Shown: one piece after another, positions 28,207 through 35,714 of the stretch
How the letters are laid out: each line of letters starts with the position of its first letter
Numbering within the stretch: the stretch's first letter is position 1
DNA from: a virus
Direction: 5' to 3' (one strand)
Length of the DNA stretch: 37,665 bases
IMG/VR virus record: IMGVR_UViG_3300029263_000815
Location: 1 to 37,665 of that record
Made by a program: the position numbers and the translations under genes
The notes under the pieces: model-generated
Database searches by the model: none
What the model was told of the DNA's origin: nothing
Seen by the model: the letters and a program-made list of their open reading frames with translations, nothing else

Positions 28207-30425
28207 CTATTAATTATTTTTGATGTACCGCCTCTATTATCGTATTTAGAAAATGTTAAATTAACAGGTTCTTTAATAACCTCAGGATTTGGTCTATATT
28301 TATTTTTATTGCATGCCATGATAGCTAACCCAGAACTTATCGAAGCATCGTGCTTGGTTCTATCATTTATATTAAAAGCCGCCCAGTCTTCTAATGTTCT
28401 TTGAAAATACATTGTACCATATTGTTCATTGTTGTAACCTACAAAATTTTCAATATAAGCTTCTATTGCGGCGGCATGAGCTTGTTTTATATCTTGACTT
28501 GAATTAGGTATTCCACCTATTTCTTTTTCTGTAATAGACAGTTTATGTATTGTTTTATCTGGTCTGTTCATTGCAAACTTTCTATAACCTCTTCTTTTAA
28601 AATGATATAAAAGTCTTGGCTTATTATTTTCAGCAAGTATTGGCATTCCATAAAAAACACAAGCCATAAGTACATCTTCAAAAAATATTTCGGCAGTTGG
28701 TGGTCTAGATATATATTCTAAAAAGAATAAATTAGCAGGCGCATCTTCCATGCTGAATTTAGTCAAACCATGCAAAGATCCTTTTGATCCTCTACCATCA
28801 ACTGTTCCAGATATATCATATGAATCACAACCAAAAGCTCCCATGTGTTCATTACCAGGATGCTTGTTTCCATTTTTTATTATTATTCTATTTTGTTGAT
28901 TTATATTAGGCACCCATGAAACTATAAATCTTCCATGTTTGTTTGGAATAAACATAACGCTTGTGTCTTTAATACCGTCTTCCCATTGAAAATTACCTTG
29001 ACTAATAATGTTCGAATGTTTTAAATCTTCATTGTAATCTATCTGTTCGTAGATTTTAGTTAGATTAAATAAAGATTGTTTTGTTTCATCTCTGAACGCG
29101 TGTTTTTCTGTACGCGGAAACTGTCTATATAATTCGTTAAGTCCATCAGGGTCTTCCTTAAGACCATCTACTTCATTCTCCCAGTGTTCAATGACGCCAA
29201 TTTCAATCTTTTGACCATCAACTCCATGCGTTTTGGATTTTGGAGTTTCAAAGACAGGGTATCCATAAGAATCAATGTATCCTTCGTAGTTCCATTCCAT
29301 AGGTATAAACAAGCTATATAATCCTGAGCGAGTCTGTCCATTGCGGTTTCTTTTACTGACATTTGAGTCATCGTATATTTTTTTGTAGTTTCGACCTCCT
29401 TTATCTAAAGCATTTGATGTTGATCCCATCATACACTTACCTATAATTCTACTACCTAATCTTAATGTTGTTTTTGTAACTCGCCAGTTGTTAAGAATGT
29501 TTTCTGGCTTTTCCCATTTACCTGCTTCATCATGTACAAGTAGTGCAAGTTTCTCTCCGTCATAAGAGTTATCTCCTGTGTTTTTCCAGTCAATAGTTGT
29601 ATCTAGTCCAACAATTTGTTCAATCTGTTCGTTACTATCAAGTTTTTTTCTAGTAAATCTTGAAGCCGGAACTCTGTAAGCAAGTTCTGTTTTTGGTCTA
29701 TCCATACCATCTTGGATAGGTTTAAAGAAAAAAGGATAGTTGACTGATATGGGAACGATCTTATCTGTAAACATTTTTTTAGCATCAGCCCCTGACTTTG
29801 ACAACACGCCAAATCTAGCATCGCTTGATATCGTGGCCATGTTAACAGTTTCGCCCGATGCCATGAAAGAGAATCCACTCCTTCTGTTTTTAAGATAGCA
29901 CATGCCGTATGATCGTATATCGGACTTACAAGCTTCCCAGAATATAAAGAATAATCTGTTTGCTTCCCTAAAATCTGCTTGCCCAACATCAATCTTTGAC
30001 CATTGCAAATACATGTAGTGAGTACCAGTAATATAGGTAGGAACACCTTTATTATAAAACCAGAAACCTTCGTCTCTTCTTCTAAATTCTTCATCAATGT
30101 AATCGTGTAGTTGTTCTTTAAATTTTACAGGATAAGCTTTCCAATCAAATATAGTTTTGATTTGCTTAAGTTCTTTTCTTGGTGTAAACACTTCCCAGTA
30201 TTGTTCTAATACTTTTTTAGATCTTTTATAAGAGTTGTCTTCTAGTGGTAAAGCTATTACAAGGTTTTGTATTTCATAGATTTCACCGATTTGACCGGTT
30301 CTGCTTATTACTATGATATCGTATTCTTTATTGTAACCATACTTCCATTTCTTAGACTTATTAAGTCTTTTAATGACATGAGGTTTAATAGGCTCTATAA
30401 TCTTATATAATGTTTGTTGATACAT
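28203..30425 (-). CDS. terL: Terminase large subunit (TerL), 740 residues
   Basis: TerL is the packaging motor: an ATPase that drives DNA into the prohead and a nuclease that cuts it. A deviant Walker A-like stretch KNRRSGFSF lies at about 179-187, where a canonical GxxxxGKT is absent. Walker B with the catalytic Glu is LALLVHDEAGKW (about 293-304). A coupling motif GSTSN lies near 334-338. The RNase H-like nuclease half shows GCDSYD (about 533-538) and KHDASIS (about 691-697) as acidic-site candidates, with AEN near 598-600 between. The gene starts by a 1-base TAATG overlap with the upstream 90-residue gene and overlaps the portal start by ATGA. The N-terminal ~100 residues precede the ATPase core and resemble the extension in crAss-like TerL. 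Confidence 0.88.
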   Translation of the reverse strand: MYQQTLYKIIEPIKPHVIKRLNKSKKWKYGYNKEYDIIVISRTGQIGEIYEIQNLVIALPLEDNSYKRSKKVLEQYWEVFTPRKELKQIKTIFDWKAYPVKFKEQLHDYIDEEFRRRDEGFWFYNKGVPTYITGTHYMYLQWSKIDVGQADFREANRLFFIFWEACKSDIRSYGMCYLKNRRSGFSFMASGETVNMATISSDARFGVLSKSGADAKKMFTDKIVPISVNYPFFFKPIQDGMDRPKTELAYRVPASRFTRKKLDSNEQIEQIVGLDTTIDWKNTGDNSYDGEKLALLVHDEAGKWEKPENILNNWRVTKTTLRLGSRIIGKCMMGSTSNALDKGGRNYKKIYDDSNVSKRNRNGQTRSGLYSLFIPMEWNYEGYIDSYGYPVFETPKSKTHGVDGQKIEIGVIEHWENEVDGLKEDPDGLNELYRQFPRTEKHAFRDETKQSLFNLTKIYEQIDYNEDLKHSNIISQGNFQWEDGIKDTSVMFIPNKHGRFIVSWVPNINQQNRIIIKNGNKHPGNEHMGAFGCDSYDISGTVDGRGSKGSLHGLTKFSMEDAPANLFFLEYISRPPTAEIFFEDVLMACVFYGMPILAENNKPRLLYHFKRRGYRKFAMNRPDKTIHKLSITEKEIGGIPNSSQDIKQAHAAAIEAYIENFVGYNNEQYGTMYFQRTLEDWAAFNINDRTKHDASISSGLAIMACNKNKYRPNPEVIKEPVNLTFSKYDNRGGTSKIINR

Positions 30426-30697
30426 TATTTAGATCTTTTTTCAGCAAAACCACTAAATGTGTTTTCCTGTTTTTCTGTAGGTTTGTTTTCTATAATATTG
30501 CTTTCTTCTTCAATACGATTCAGTATTTCAAAAGCATCAAATATAGCAAGTTTTTTTGTAGCTGCTGCGTTTTTTAAACGATCAGCGGATATGTCATCAT
30601 CCGAATCAACAATAGCTTCTTTGGCAACTTTAATTAGTTCTTCAACTGCTTTGTGCCCAGCTTGGATTATGCTCAACTTCGTTTCCTTGACGTTCAT
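30425..30697 (-). CDS. Small helical protein upstream of TerL; candidate terminase small subunit
   Basis: This is a 90-residue, highly charged, apparently all-helical protein (QAGHKAVEELIKVAKEAIV, KKLAIFDAFEILNRIEEE). It lies directly upstream of TerL, with the stop and the TerL start overlapping as TAATG. Small terminase subunits are helical DNA-recognition proteins encoded in this position in many phages. No helix-turn-helix is obvious, so the call is positional. Its start overlaps the end of the 201-residue gene by 56 bases in another frame. A later start is possible but would remove the conserved-looking N-terminal helix. Confidence 0.5.
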   Translation of the reverse strand: MNVKETKLSIIQAGHKAVEELIKVAKEAIVDSDDDISADRLKNAAATKKLAIFDAFEILNRIEEESNIIENKPTEKQENTFSGFAEKRSK

Positions 30698-31247
30698 ACT
30701 TTATAACAATATCATTAGATTTCATACAATATAGACGTTTGCCTTCAACGACAAAGTCATATTCACCACCTGGTTTGTAACCCACAAGCTGTCCTTCATT
30801 GATTCCTAGCGCTTCTAAGAAGCTATTACCATATTTTAATATGCCAATAAGGTTTTGTTCTTGCCAGTTGTGTACCTCATCCGTGTCTTTTAATGGAGCT
30901 ATAAAACATCTGTTGTTAAAAGCTTTCCATTTGTCTTCTTTTTTGTATAAATATACTTGATCTAGTTGAACAAAATATTTATTGTCCTTAAAATAAGACT
31001 TACTGTTTTTTTCCTCTCCTCTCATATTATACCATCTTCTAAATACATTGTGATGGATCATAACTAAATCACCTACTTTAATTGGTGTTTTATGAGACAG
31101 TGGTATTTCAATAACTTTAGCTATATTATTAACAGACTTAAATGTTTCTAATTGCGTGTTAATTATAAGGCTTTTGTCACCTACTTTTACTTTATTAGAA
31201 TATCGCTGGCCAACAGGCTCAACGATAAAATCAAATAAACTTTTCAC
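30642..31247 (-). CDS. GroES-like (Cpn10-fold) double-domain candidate, 201 residues
   Basis: The start codon is GTG, overlapping the TAG of the upstream gene (TAGTG); no in-frame ATG lies upstream. The C-terminal half (about 112-186) follows the chaperonin-10 layout: NRCFIAPLKD as first strand, then LIGILKYG, GQLVGYKPGGEYDFVVEGK and a final SNDIVIKYE strand. These correspond to the DRV, GKV, KVGD, EYK and DDILA strands of GroES. The N-terminal half (about 7-72) shows a weaker copy (FIVEPVGQ, AKVIEIP, IKVGDLVMIHHNVFRR). This suggests two tandem GroES-like barrels. No mobile-loop sequence is clear. It lies two genes upstream of TerL, apart from the real GroES gene at 36573-36833. Function is unproven; a capsid-assembly helper or virion barrel protein is possible. 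Confidence 0.5.
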   Translation of the reverse strand: MKSLFDFIVEPVGQRYSNKVKVGDKSLIINTQLETFKSVNNIAKVIEIPLSHKTPIKVGDLVMIHHNVFRRWYNMRGEEKNSKSYFKDNKYFVQLDQVYLYKKEDKWKAFNNRCFIAPLKDTDEVHNWQEQNLIGILKYGNSFLEALGINEGQLVGYKPGGEYDFVVEGKRLYCMKSNDIVIKYERQGNEVEHNPSWAQSS

Positions 31248-31474
31248 TAATATTCTAAGTCATACTCAACTGATATTGCCATGTTAGAATTAAACTTCTT
31301 CCACGGCAATACCTCGTCTTGTTTTTTGATGAAAATATTATAAGACTTGTCTTCTTTATCAGAAAGTATATGTGATATTGTGTGACCACCGTATACTGAC
31401 TGCCCTATCGAGTAGTGCATAGCATCAGTTTTGTAATCAGAACCAATACTTATCTTTCTAATTATAGAGGACAT
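31247..31474 (-). CDS. Hypothetical protein, 75 residues
   Basis: This is a small beta-type protein (KISIGSDYKTDAMHYSIGQS, then YNIFIKKQDEVLPWKKF). It has no membrane segment or signal peptide. It starts by TAATG overlap with the 84-residue coiled-coil gene and ends in TAG overlapping the GTG of the GroES-like gene. Being embedded between two coupled genes supports its reality. I do not recognise the family. Confidence 0.6.
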   Translation of the reverse strand: MSSIIRKISIGSDYKTDAMHYSIGQSVYGGHTISHILSDKEDKSYNIFIKKQDEVLPWKKFNSNMAISVEYDLEY

Positions 31475-31728
31475 TATTTCTTATCTTCTTTCTTTTCAAT
31501 AAGTGAGAATGATCCATCTTCCAAGTTAATGTTGATTGATCCATATTCACCTTCAAGTTCCTTTTTGAAAGCTTCAGTTTCCTTGTTGATTTCTTGGAAC
31601 TTGCCCAATATTGCGGTTTTTTGGGCTTCTAAAAATCCAACTTCATTTAGGTGCTTGTTTAATTCCTTTTGAAATTCTTGAATTTTCTTTAATTGGTCTT
31701 CGGTAATCATTTGTTTTGCTTCACTCAT
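31474..31728 (-). CDS. Small coiled-coil protein, 84 residues
   Basis: Residues about 8-58 form a long charged helix with heptad-like spacing (QLKKIQEFQKELNKHLNEVG, FQEINKETEAFKKELEGEYG). A short hairpin-like end (SININLEDGSFSLIEKKE) follows. The shape, a helical hairpin with a terminal beta extension, recalls prefoldin-like or chaperone-adaptor proteins, but I cannot show homology. I believe similar proteins are widespread in marine phage genomes as hypotheticals. It follows the holin gene by 11 bases and overlaps the next gene. Confidence 0.65.
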   Translation of the reverse strand: MSEAKQMITEDQLKKIQEFQKELNKHLNEVGFLEAQKTAILGKFQEINKETEAFKKELEGEYGSININLEDGSFSLIEKKEDKK

Positions 31729-31739
31729 CTTAATTTAAT

Positions 31740-32195
31740 TTAATTGTTACTTATTGTTTTAAATTTTTCAACTCCTCTTGAGCCAAAATACGCTACATAG
31801 ACAGTTATTAATAATGATTTTAATAGGTTAATCCATTCGCCGTCTATACCGAATGAAGTATTAAATCCATCTAATAAGATAAAAACTACAAGAGATAAAG
31901 TCAAAAAGATTAAAGCCATCGGCCTTGTATTTTTACTGAGCCATGAATCTGATTTCATGTCTGACTCCCATCTTTTTGATATTTCTTGAAGCTCAATCAT
32001 ATCTTGCTCTAACAACATAAGAGCTGTTTCTTTGTCCTGCGGTGGTAAGTCTGGATCTTTATCTATAAGATTTTTAACCATACTTAGCACACCTTGATCA
32101 GGCAATATATTACTAATCACATCTATAACACCTGATTTACCTAGTAAGAACTTACCGACTTTAGTGTCTTTAAATTTCTTTTTTGGTTTAGACAT
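31740..32195 (-). CDS. Holin of the 3TM/GTA type, 151 residues
   Basis: Holins permeabilise the inner membrane and time lysis. The N-terminal half is soluble and charged (about 1-80). The signature SDSWLSKNTRPMALIFLTLS (about 82-101) is the hallmark of the GTA_holin_3TM family, where a Trp and an Arg-Pro precede the first membrane segment. Membrane segments lie at about 92-110 and about 122-138. The second is followed by a positively charged end (GSRGVEKFK). The gene sits between a mini-metallopeptidase gene and a coiled-coil gene, and a few kilobases from the M15 peptidase that could act as endolysin. Assignment by motif is good; function in lysis is inferred from the family. Confidence 0.78.
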   Translation of the reverse strand: MSKPKKKFKDTKVGKFLLGKSGVIDVISNILPDQGVLSMVKNLIDKDPDLPPQDKETALMLLEQDMIELQEISKRWESDMKSDSWLSKNTRPMALIFLTLSLVVFILLDGFNTSFGIDGEWINLLKSLLITVYVAYFGSRGVEKFKTISNN

Positions 32196-32197
32196 AA

Positions 32198-32506
32198 TTA
32201 TCCTGCTTTATACGCGGGTGCTTCCCACGGTAATTTTTTATTTGCTTCGTTAAATGTAGATCTAGGATATGTTTTACCTTTAAAGTAAACGTTATCTTCA
32301 TCGTAATCTAACTCTCCAGAAGCTAATTGTTTTATATGAACCTCTTCGTGATTAATAGTGTCTACTATATCCTCTTGATGTGTCATATCCTGGTTTATTA
32401 AAATAGTACCTCTTTTATCAGCTCTACCCATAATGTCATCGCCTAATGGCATGTTAACTATTGGTGTAGGATTTTTTTTAAAAGGTGGTTTTAATTTAAA
32501 ACTCAT
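32198..32506 (-). CDS. Mini metallopeptidase-like protein with HEEVH motif, 102 residues
   Basis: The sequence contains INHEEVHIKQLASGELDY (about 51-68), an HExxH zinc-binding motif inside a helix (His53, Glu54, His57). A conserved-looking LPWEAPAY follows at 92-99, whose Glu95 could be the third metal ligand. This compact HExxH plus downstream Glu layout is that of minigluzincin-like proteins. The N-terminus is basic and Pro-rich. It overlaps the upstream 49-residue gene by ATGA and ends 3 bases before the holin start. No signal peptide is visible. It may process virion proteins, or have lost activity and serve structurally. Confidence 0.65.
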   Translation of the reverse strand: MSFKLKPPFKKNPTPIVNMPLGDDIMGRADKRGTILINQDMTHQEDIVDTINHEEVHIKQLASGELDYDEDNVYFKGKTYPRSTFNEANKKLPWEAPAYKAG

Positions 32507-32652
32507 TTTCCAGGAAACATTTTGTTTAAGTAGTTTTTACGCTGTTCACAGCCACAGGGTATGTTTAAACCCCGTGATACTGTGTCAACGATTTTCTTGA
32601 TACCAGTTACTTTAGTAAAAGACTCTATTCTGTCACCTAAGCCTGGTTTCAT
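32503..32652 (-). CDS. 49-residue protein with CGC motif
   Basis: This short frame runs from an ATG at 32652 to a TGA that overlaps the next start. It encodes MKPGLGDRIESFTKVTGIKK at the N-terminus and IPCGCEQRKNYLNKMFPGK at the end. The CGCxxRxxxLNxMFP pattern is one I associate with small conserved proteins in Bacteroidota and phage genomes. Its paired cysteines could bind metal, but two Cys alone would need dimerisation. The gene exactly fills the gap between the 122-residue and HEEVH genes with coupled starts, supporting that it is real. Confidence 0.65.
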   Translation of the reverse strand: MKPGLGDRIESFTKVTGIKKIVDTVSRGLNIPCGCEQRKNYLNKMFPGK

Positions 32653-32653
32653 G

Positions 32654-33022
32654 TTACGATATTACTGGTGCACTAAACTGTACAAAAGTTAAAGCTTGCC
32701 CTGTCGCGCTAATTGTAGCTGGAATACCACCAACTTTAGCAATAATACCTCCTGGATTACTAGCAATAGCTTCACTAATAGCATCAGCCACATTGTATCC
32801 AGCCGCAATAGTTGCTGCAGATAATACCGTGTGAGTAAATGTAACCGCTTCAAGTGCTGGATTAAATCCTTTTAAAAAGATTGTTACAGTTGTACCTACT
32901 GTACCTCCAGCTGCAGTTGGCAAAGTACCATCACCTTGTCTTACTAGCATAATGTCATCTTTTGCGACAACGTACTTTGTCTGACCGTTTACGGCCGTAA
33001 TTGGAATTTCTAAATAACTCAT
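32654..33022 (-). CDS. Small beta-rich protein, probably virion-associated, 122 residues
   Basis: The protein is Ala/Thr/Gly/Val-rich and beta-type (LEIPITAVNGQTKYVVAKDD, GTTVTIFLKGFN, TISATGQALTFVQF). It has no signal peptide or membrane segment. The A-rich leader, AACAAACAAAAAAAATTATT before the ATG, is like that of the 157-residue gene upstream and suggests strong translation. Composition recalls small capsid decoration or tail-surface proteins. I do not recognise a family, so virion localisation is inferred from context and composition. Confidence 0.6.
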   Translation of the reverse strand: MSYLEIPITAVNGQTKYVVAKDDIMLVRQGDGTLPTAAGGTVGTTVTIFLKGFNPALEAVTFTHTVLSAATIAAGYNVADAISEAIASNPGGIIAKVGGIPATISATGQALTFVQFSAPVIS

Positions 33023-33099
33023 AATAATTTTTTTTGTTTGTTAATTTGTTTTTTATTGGTATACTATTTTAATGGTATTATTTGGTTTACTTTATTTTA

Positions 33100-33573
33100 C
33101 TACATGTCTCCTATACCATCTGCAGCATAAAATGGAACCATTTTTCCATCTTTTTTAACCATTTTTAATTTTTCAGATTTAGCTACGCTTTTTTTTTTAC
33201 CATATCTAGTAAGACCATCAGGATCTTTATCTTGAGCTTTATTGTCTCCTTCTCTTTCGTCTCTACGATCTTTCATAGATTGAGATTTTGTAGATTCTTT
33301 ACCATCTTCCATACCTAAAGATTCATCTTCTCTATCGTCATATCCTTGAACTTTTGGCATGCTACTTTTTGATTTATGCATAAAGCCTCCTTTTGGATGA
33401 CCTCCTGAAATAACTTTAGCTTGACCAAAACTATTGTAAGCTCCAGCCGAAACTTTTTTTTGCGATTCGTCCATCATTTTTGGTGCTAAATTTACTCCAC
33501 CTCCTTGCATTTTACCTGCATTAGGTAAGCCGTGAATTCCTGGTGTGTCTTTTATACCTGTACCTTTTCCCAT
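33100..33573 (-). CDS. Polar low-complexity protein, 157 residues
   Basis: The sequence is dominated by Gly, Lys, Asp, Ser and Met and is probably disordered. A central acidic/basic patch (DDREDESLGMEDGKESTKSQ) is followed by a lysine-rich end with KKDGKMVPFY. A GlyGly-Met start (GKMQGGGVNLAPKMM) is reminiscent of proteins packaged with phage DNA or of disordered scaffolds. The stop is TAG. It lies in a group of basic or low-complexity small proteins (135, 65, 157 residues). No function can be assigned. Confidence 0.6.
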   Translation of the reverse strand: MGKGTGIKDTPGIHGLPNAGKMQGGGVNLAPKMMDESQKKVSAGAYNSFGQAKVISGGHPKGGFMHKSKSSMPKVQGYDDREDESLGMEDGKESTKSQSMKDRRDEREGDNKAQDKDPDGLTRYGKKKSVAKSEKLKMVKKDGKMVPFYAADGIGDM

Positions 33574-33600
33574 AATAATAATTTTTAATTTGTTTGTTTT

Positions 33601-33798
33601 TTATTTTTTTGATTTGCAGCCAAAGTTTTTGGCATAGTTAGCCATCTTAACAACAGCTGATGAATATTTGTTTTTTGATTTCATTACCATACTAGCGGCT
33701 GAACAAGCTGACATACCTCGTTTTTTAGCCCATGCAGTAAACTTTCCTTTATTTTTATCCTTTATTTCAGGAAACTTTTTTAATAGTGGCGATAACAT
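33601..33798 (-). CDS. Basic small protein, 65 residues
   Basis: The protein is about one-quarter Lys or Arg (GKFTAWAKKRGMSACSAASM, MANYAKNFGCKSKK), predicted helical with two cysteines. It starts by TAATG overlap with the 260-residue gene. Its composition and location among other basic small proteins suggest a DNA-binding or virion-internal protein. The family is unknown to me by name. Confidence 0.65.
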   Translation of the reverse strand: MLSPLLKKFPEIKDKNKGKFTAWAKKRGMSACSAASMVMKSKNKYSSAVVKMANYAKNFGCKSKK

Positions 33799-34580
33799 TA
33801 ATCTAAAGCTATTAAGTTAGTTAATCCATTTGCTACAGCAGTTACTTGAACTACCGATACTGGTAACACAAATCCTTCAGCAGGATTAACAAATGTCATT
33901 GTTTGGTTAGACGCTGTTAAAACAGATACACTAGCAGCTGCAGGATATACAAATGTTATCTTAGATAAATCTACAACTCCACCAACTATATTAGATGTTA
34001 GTGTTACAGCAAGCGTACTGTCTATGGTTGAAATAGTACCAATTAAAACACCGTCGTCATACACTAACATACCGGCAACTAATATACCTAAAACAATTGG
34101 TTGCTTCCAAGTTAAAATTGCTTGACCAGCTCCAGCTGTATTAGAGATGGCTGTAGTTACAACACCACCGCCACTACCTGAAAAAGAAGCCGGAGAGGAA
34201 CCTATAAATAAATTATACTCATTCCATGAGCTTTGATTAACTGAAAAGAAAGTTATAACTGTATTTGCAGCTATAGCTTTGGCAGTGGTAAACGTTATTG
34301 TTGTTGTAGTTGCACTATAAACTACAGATTCAACTAACATAGCATCGTTAATAGTCCAAGCCAATTGACCACCACCAGCCGGAGCTGTAGCGAACATATT
34401 TCTTTCTATTCCTAGAACAACAGCAGTTAAAACAACAACTCGAGAAGTTGCCGCCATAGCGTTGTGATTTCCACTAGGTATGCTTTGTATTATTTTAGTT
34501 CTACCGTCAATTAAGTTTGTAGCACTTATCGCTGGTACAATACCTCCTTTGTATGCTTCTGTGTAATAATTTCTTATCAT
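33798..34580 (-). CDS. Beta-rich putative virion surface protein, 260 residues
   Basis: Rich in Val, Thr, Ala, Ser and Gly with alternating strands (TTTITFTTAKAIAANTVITF). A Gly/Ser linker (SFSGSGGGVVTT) near 130-142 separates two beta domains. The second half contains GILVAGMLVYDDGVLIGTIS, a copy of the GM-V-G/GT-I module also seen in the ring, adaptor and nozzle proteins. There is no signal peptide. The A-rich leader before the ATG suggests good expression. A head-decoration, fibre or tail-surface role is plausible; the actual location is not known. Confidence 0.6.
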   Translation of the reverse strand: MIRNYYTEAYKGGIVPAISATNLIDGRTKIIQSIPSGNHNAMAATSRVVVLTAVVLGIERNMFATAPAGGGQLAWTINDAMLVESVVYSATTTTITFTTAKAIAANTVITFFSVNQSSWNEYNLFIGSSPASFSGSGGGVVTTAISNTAGAGQAILTWKQPIVLGILVAGMLVYDDGVLIGTISTIDSTLAVTLTSNIVGGVVDLSKITFVYPAAASVSVLTASNQTMTFVNPAEGFVLPVSVVQVTAVANGLTNLIALD

Positions 34581-34604
34581 AATGTTTTATTTTTTTTTTT
34601 TATT

Positions 34605-35012
34605 TTAACATTTCCATCTTCGCCTAGCAGCTCTACCTCTTTCACCTTTCCATCCCTTTGATCTAGCGCAAAATGATTTTCTTCTTTTAGCATCTTTGCT
34701 ACCAGCTTTTACTTTGCCAGTAACAGCTGTTTTTAGTTTACTACCTGGATTAGCTTTTTTATAAGCACGAACCCCTTTTTCAGTCATACCCGCACCTTCT
34801 TTAGCTTTTCTAAAGTTTCTACCTTTTCCTGTAGTAGTTTTTCTTATTCTTTTACTAGGTGACTGAGAATCTTGTAAGGCTTTATCAGTGGGATAATCTT
34901 TATCACCCGGTTGAGCAGGGCTTTCGCCTCTAGCTCTTTTAGCGTGCATGTTAGCCCATAGACCTCCTTTTGTAATCGGTGAAAAAGGATTATGATTTTG
35001 TTGATAAGCCAT
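34605..35012 (-). CDS. Very basic Arg/Lys-rich protein, 135 residues
   Basis: The N-terminal ~55 residues are polar and low-complexity. The C-terminal part has KANPGSKLKTAVTGKVKAGS, then KRRKSFCARSKGWKGERGRA and a final RRRWKC. This NPGSKLKTAV...KRRKSFCAR pattern is one I recall as an uncharacterised domain in marine phages and large DNA viruses, where the basic tail suggests nucleic-acid binding. It overlaps the M15 peptidase gene by TAATG. It may help condense DNA or be packaged in the head. The domain name is not certain, so none is given. Confidence 0.65.
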   Translation of the reverse strand: MAYQQNHNPFSPITKGGLWANMHAKRARGESPAQPGDKDYPTDKALQDSQSPSKRIRKTTTGKGRNFRKAKEGAGMTEKGVRAYKKANPGSKLKTAVTGKVKAGSKDAKRRKSFCARSKGWKGERGRAARRRWKC

Positions 35013-35476
35013 TATATTAATTCATATCTAGTTTTATCATTTTTTTTATAAGCTCTTAAGCATCTTCTTCTGTTTGCATCTTCTGAAATATAACTTACGT
35101 GCACCCAATCAGGATTATCTAAGTTACCAAACTCCCATATCATTTGATCATAATCTAAGTTTTCTTGTATATAATGATACATTTCTTCATTAGTTTTATA
35201 ACCATAGTTATCATCTATGTCAATTGCACAACCTATACAGTGTTGAGAGGTTGTACTTCCGCCAATAGCAGAATTCAATTTGGGTGAGCGATAGAAACTA
35301 TTAATAGCGATTGGACCACCAACAAATTTACGTAATGGTTCAAACACTTTTTCAGCAATAGTTTTCATGTTAATTAAATCTAAATCACGAGGTATATTGT
35401 CAATACTTAACCTGGTGGCCGTGTGAGATTTAATCCCTTCCTTAAATGATACGTGTTCACTTATTCTATCACTCAT
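35012..35476 (-). CDS. Peptidase M15 family (D-Ala-D-Ala/L-Ala-D-Glu type) endolysin, 154 residues
   Basis: The enzyme should cut peptide bonds in peptidoglycan stems during lysis. Motifs match family M15A: INSFYRSPKLNSAIGG (58-73), SQHCIGCAIDID with zinc ligands His79 and Asp86, a catalytic-type Glu115 in IWEFG, and the last zinc ligand His126 in WVHVSY. Spacing is as expected for single-domain phage M15 endolysins of about 150 residues. No signal peptide or SAR segment is seen, so export would need the holin at 31740-32195. It precedes the basic 135-residue gene with TAATG coupling. A virion-bound peptidoglycan hydrolase is the alternative role. Confidence 0.85.
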   Translation of the reverse strand: MSDRISEHVSFKEGIKSHTATRLSIDNIPRDLDLINMKTIAEKVFEPLRKFVGGPIAINSFYRSPKLNSAIGGSTTSQHCIGCAIDIDDNYGYKTNEEMYHYIQENLDYDQMIWEFGNLDNPDWVHVSYISEDANRRRCLRAYKKNDKTRYELI

Positions 35477-35488
35477 TTTAGTGAGTTT

Positions 35489-35704
35489 TTACTTCATCGA
35501 GCTTAAACCTGCAATACCAATACTCATTTGGCTTTTATAAGTTTTCATAGTAACAGGTCCCGGACTATAAGGTGTTGGTGCTTTTAGTATTTGCATACAA
35601 TTGCTGCCTGATCTAGAATTACCTTTAACCAAAGGTCTTCCTGCCTCTGATAAGGGTCCATCCCATATTGCACTTGCTCCTAATTGATTTGGATTTTTTG
35701 CCAT
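35489..35704 (-). CDS. Hypothetical protein, 71 residues
   Basis: A small polar protein, Gly/Ser/Pro-rich (SAIWDGPLSEAGRPLVKGNS, then LKAPTPYSPGPVTMKTYKS), with one cysteine and no membrane segment. It lies in line between the 102-residue and M15 genes with 10- to 12-base spacers, which supports coding. No family is recognised. Confidence 0.55.
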   Translation of the reverse strand: MAKNPNQLGASAIWDGPLSEAGRPLVKGNSRSGSNCMQILKAPTPYSPGPVTMKTYKSQMSIGIAGLSSMK

Positions 35705-35714
35705 AATTTTTTTT

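Noticed and set aside
29603-30097. 164-residue same-strand open frame inside TerL
   Set aside because: It lies wholly within the TerL gene in another frame, with no recognisable motif, while TerL has clear ATPase and nuclease motifs.
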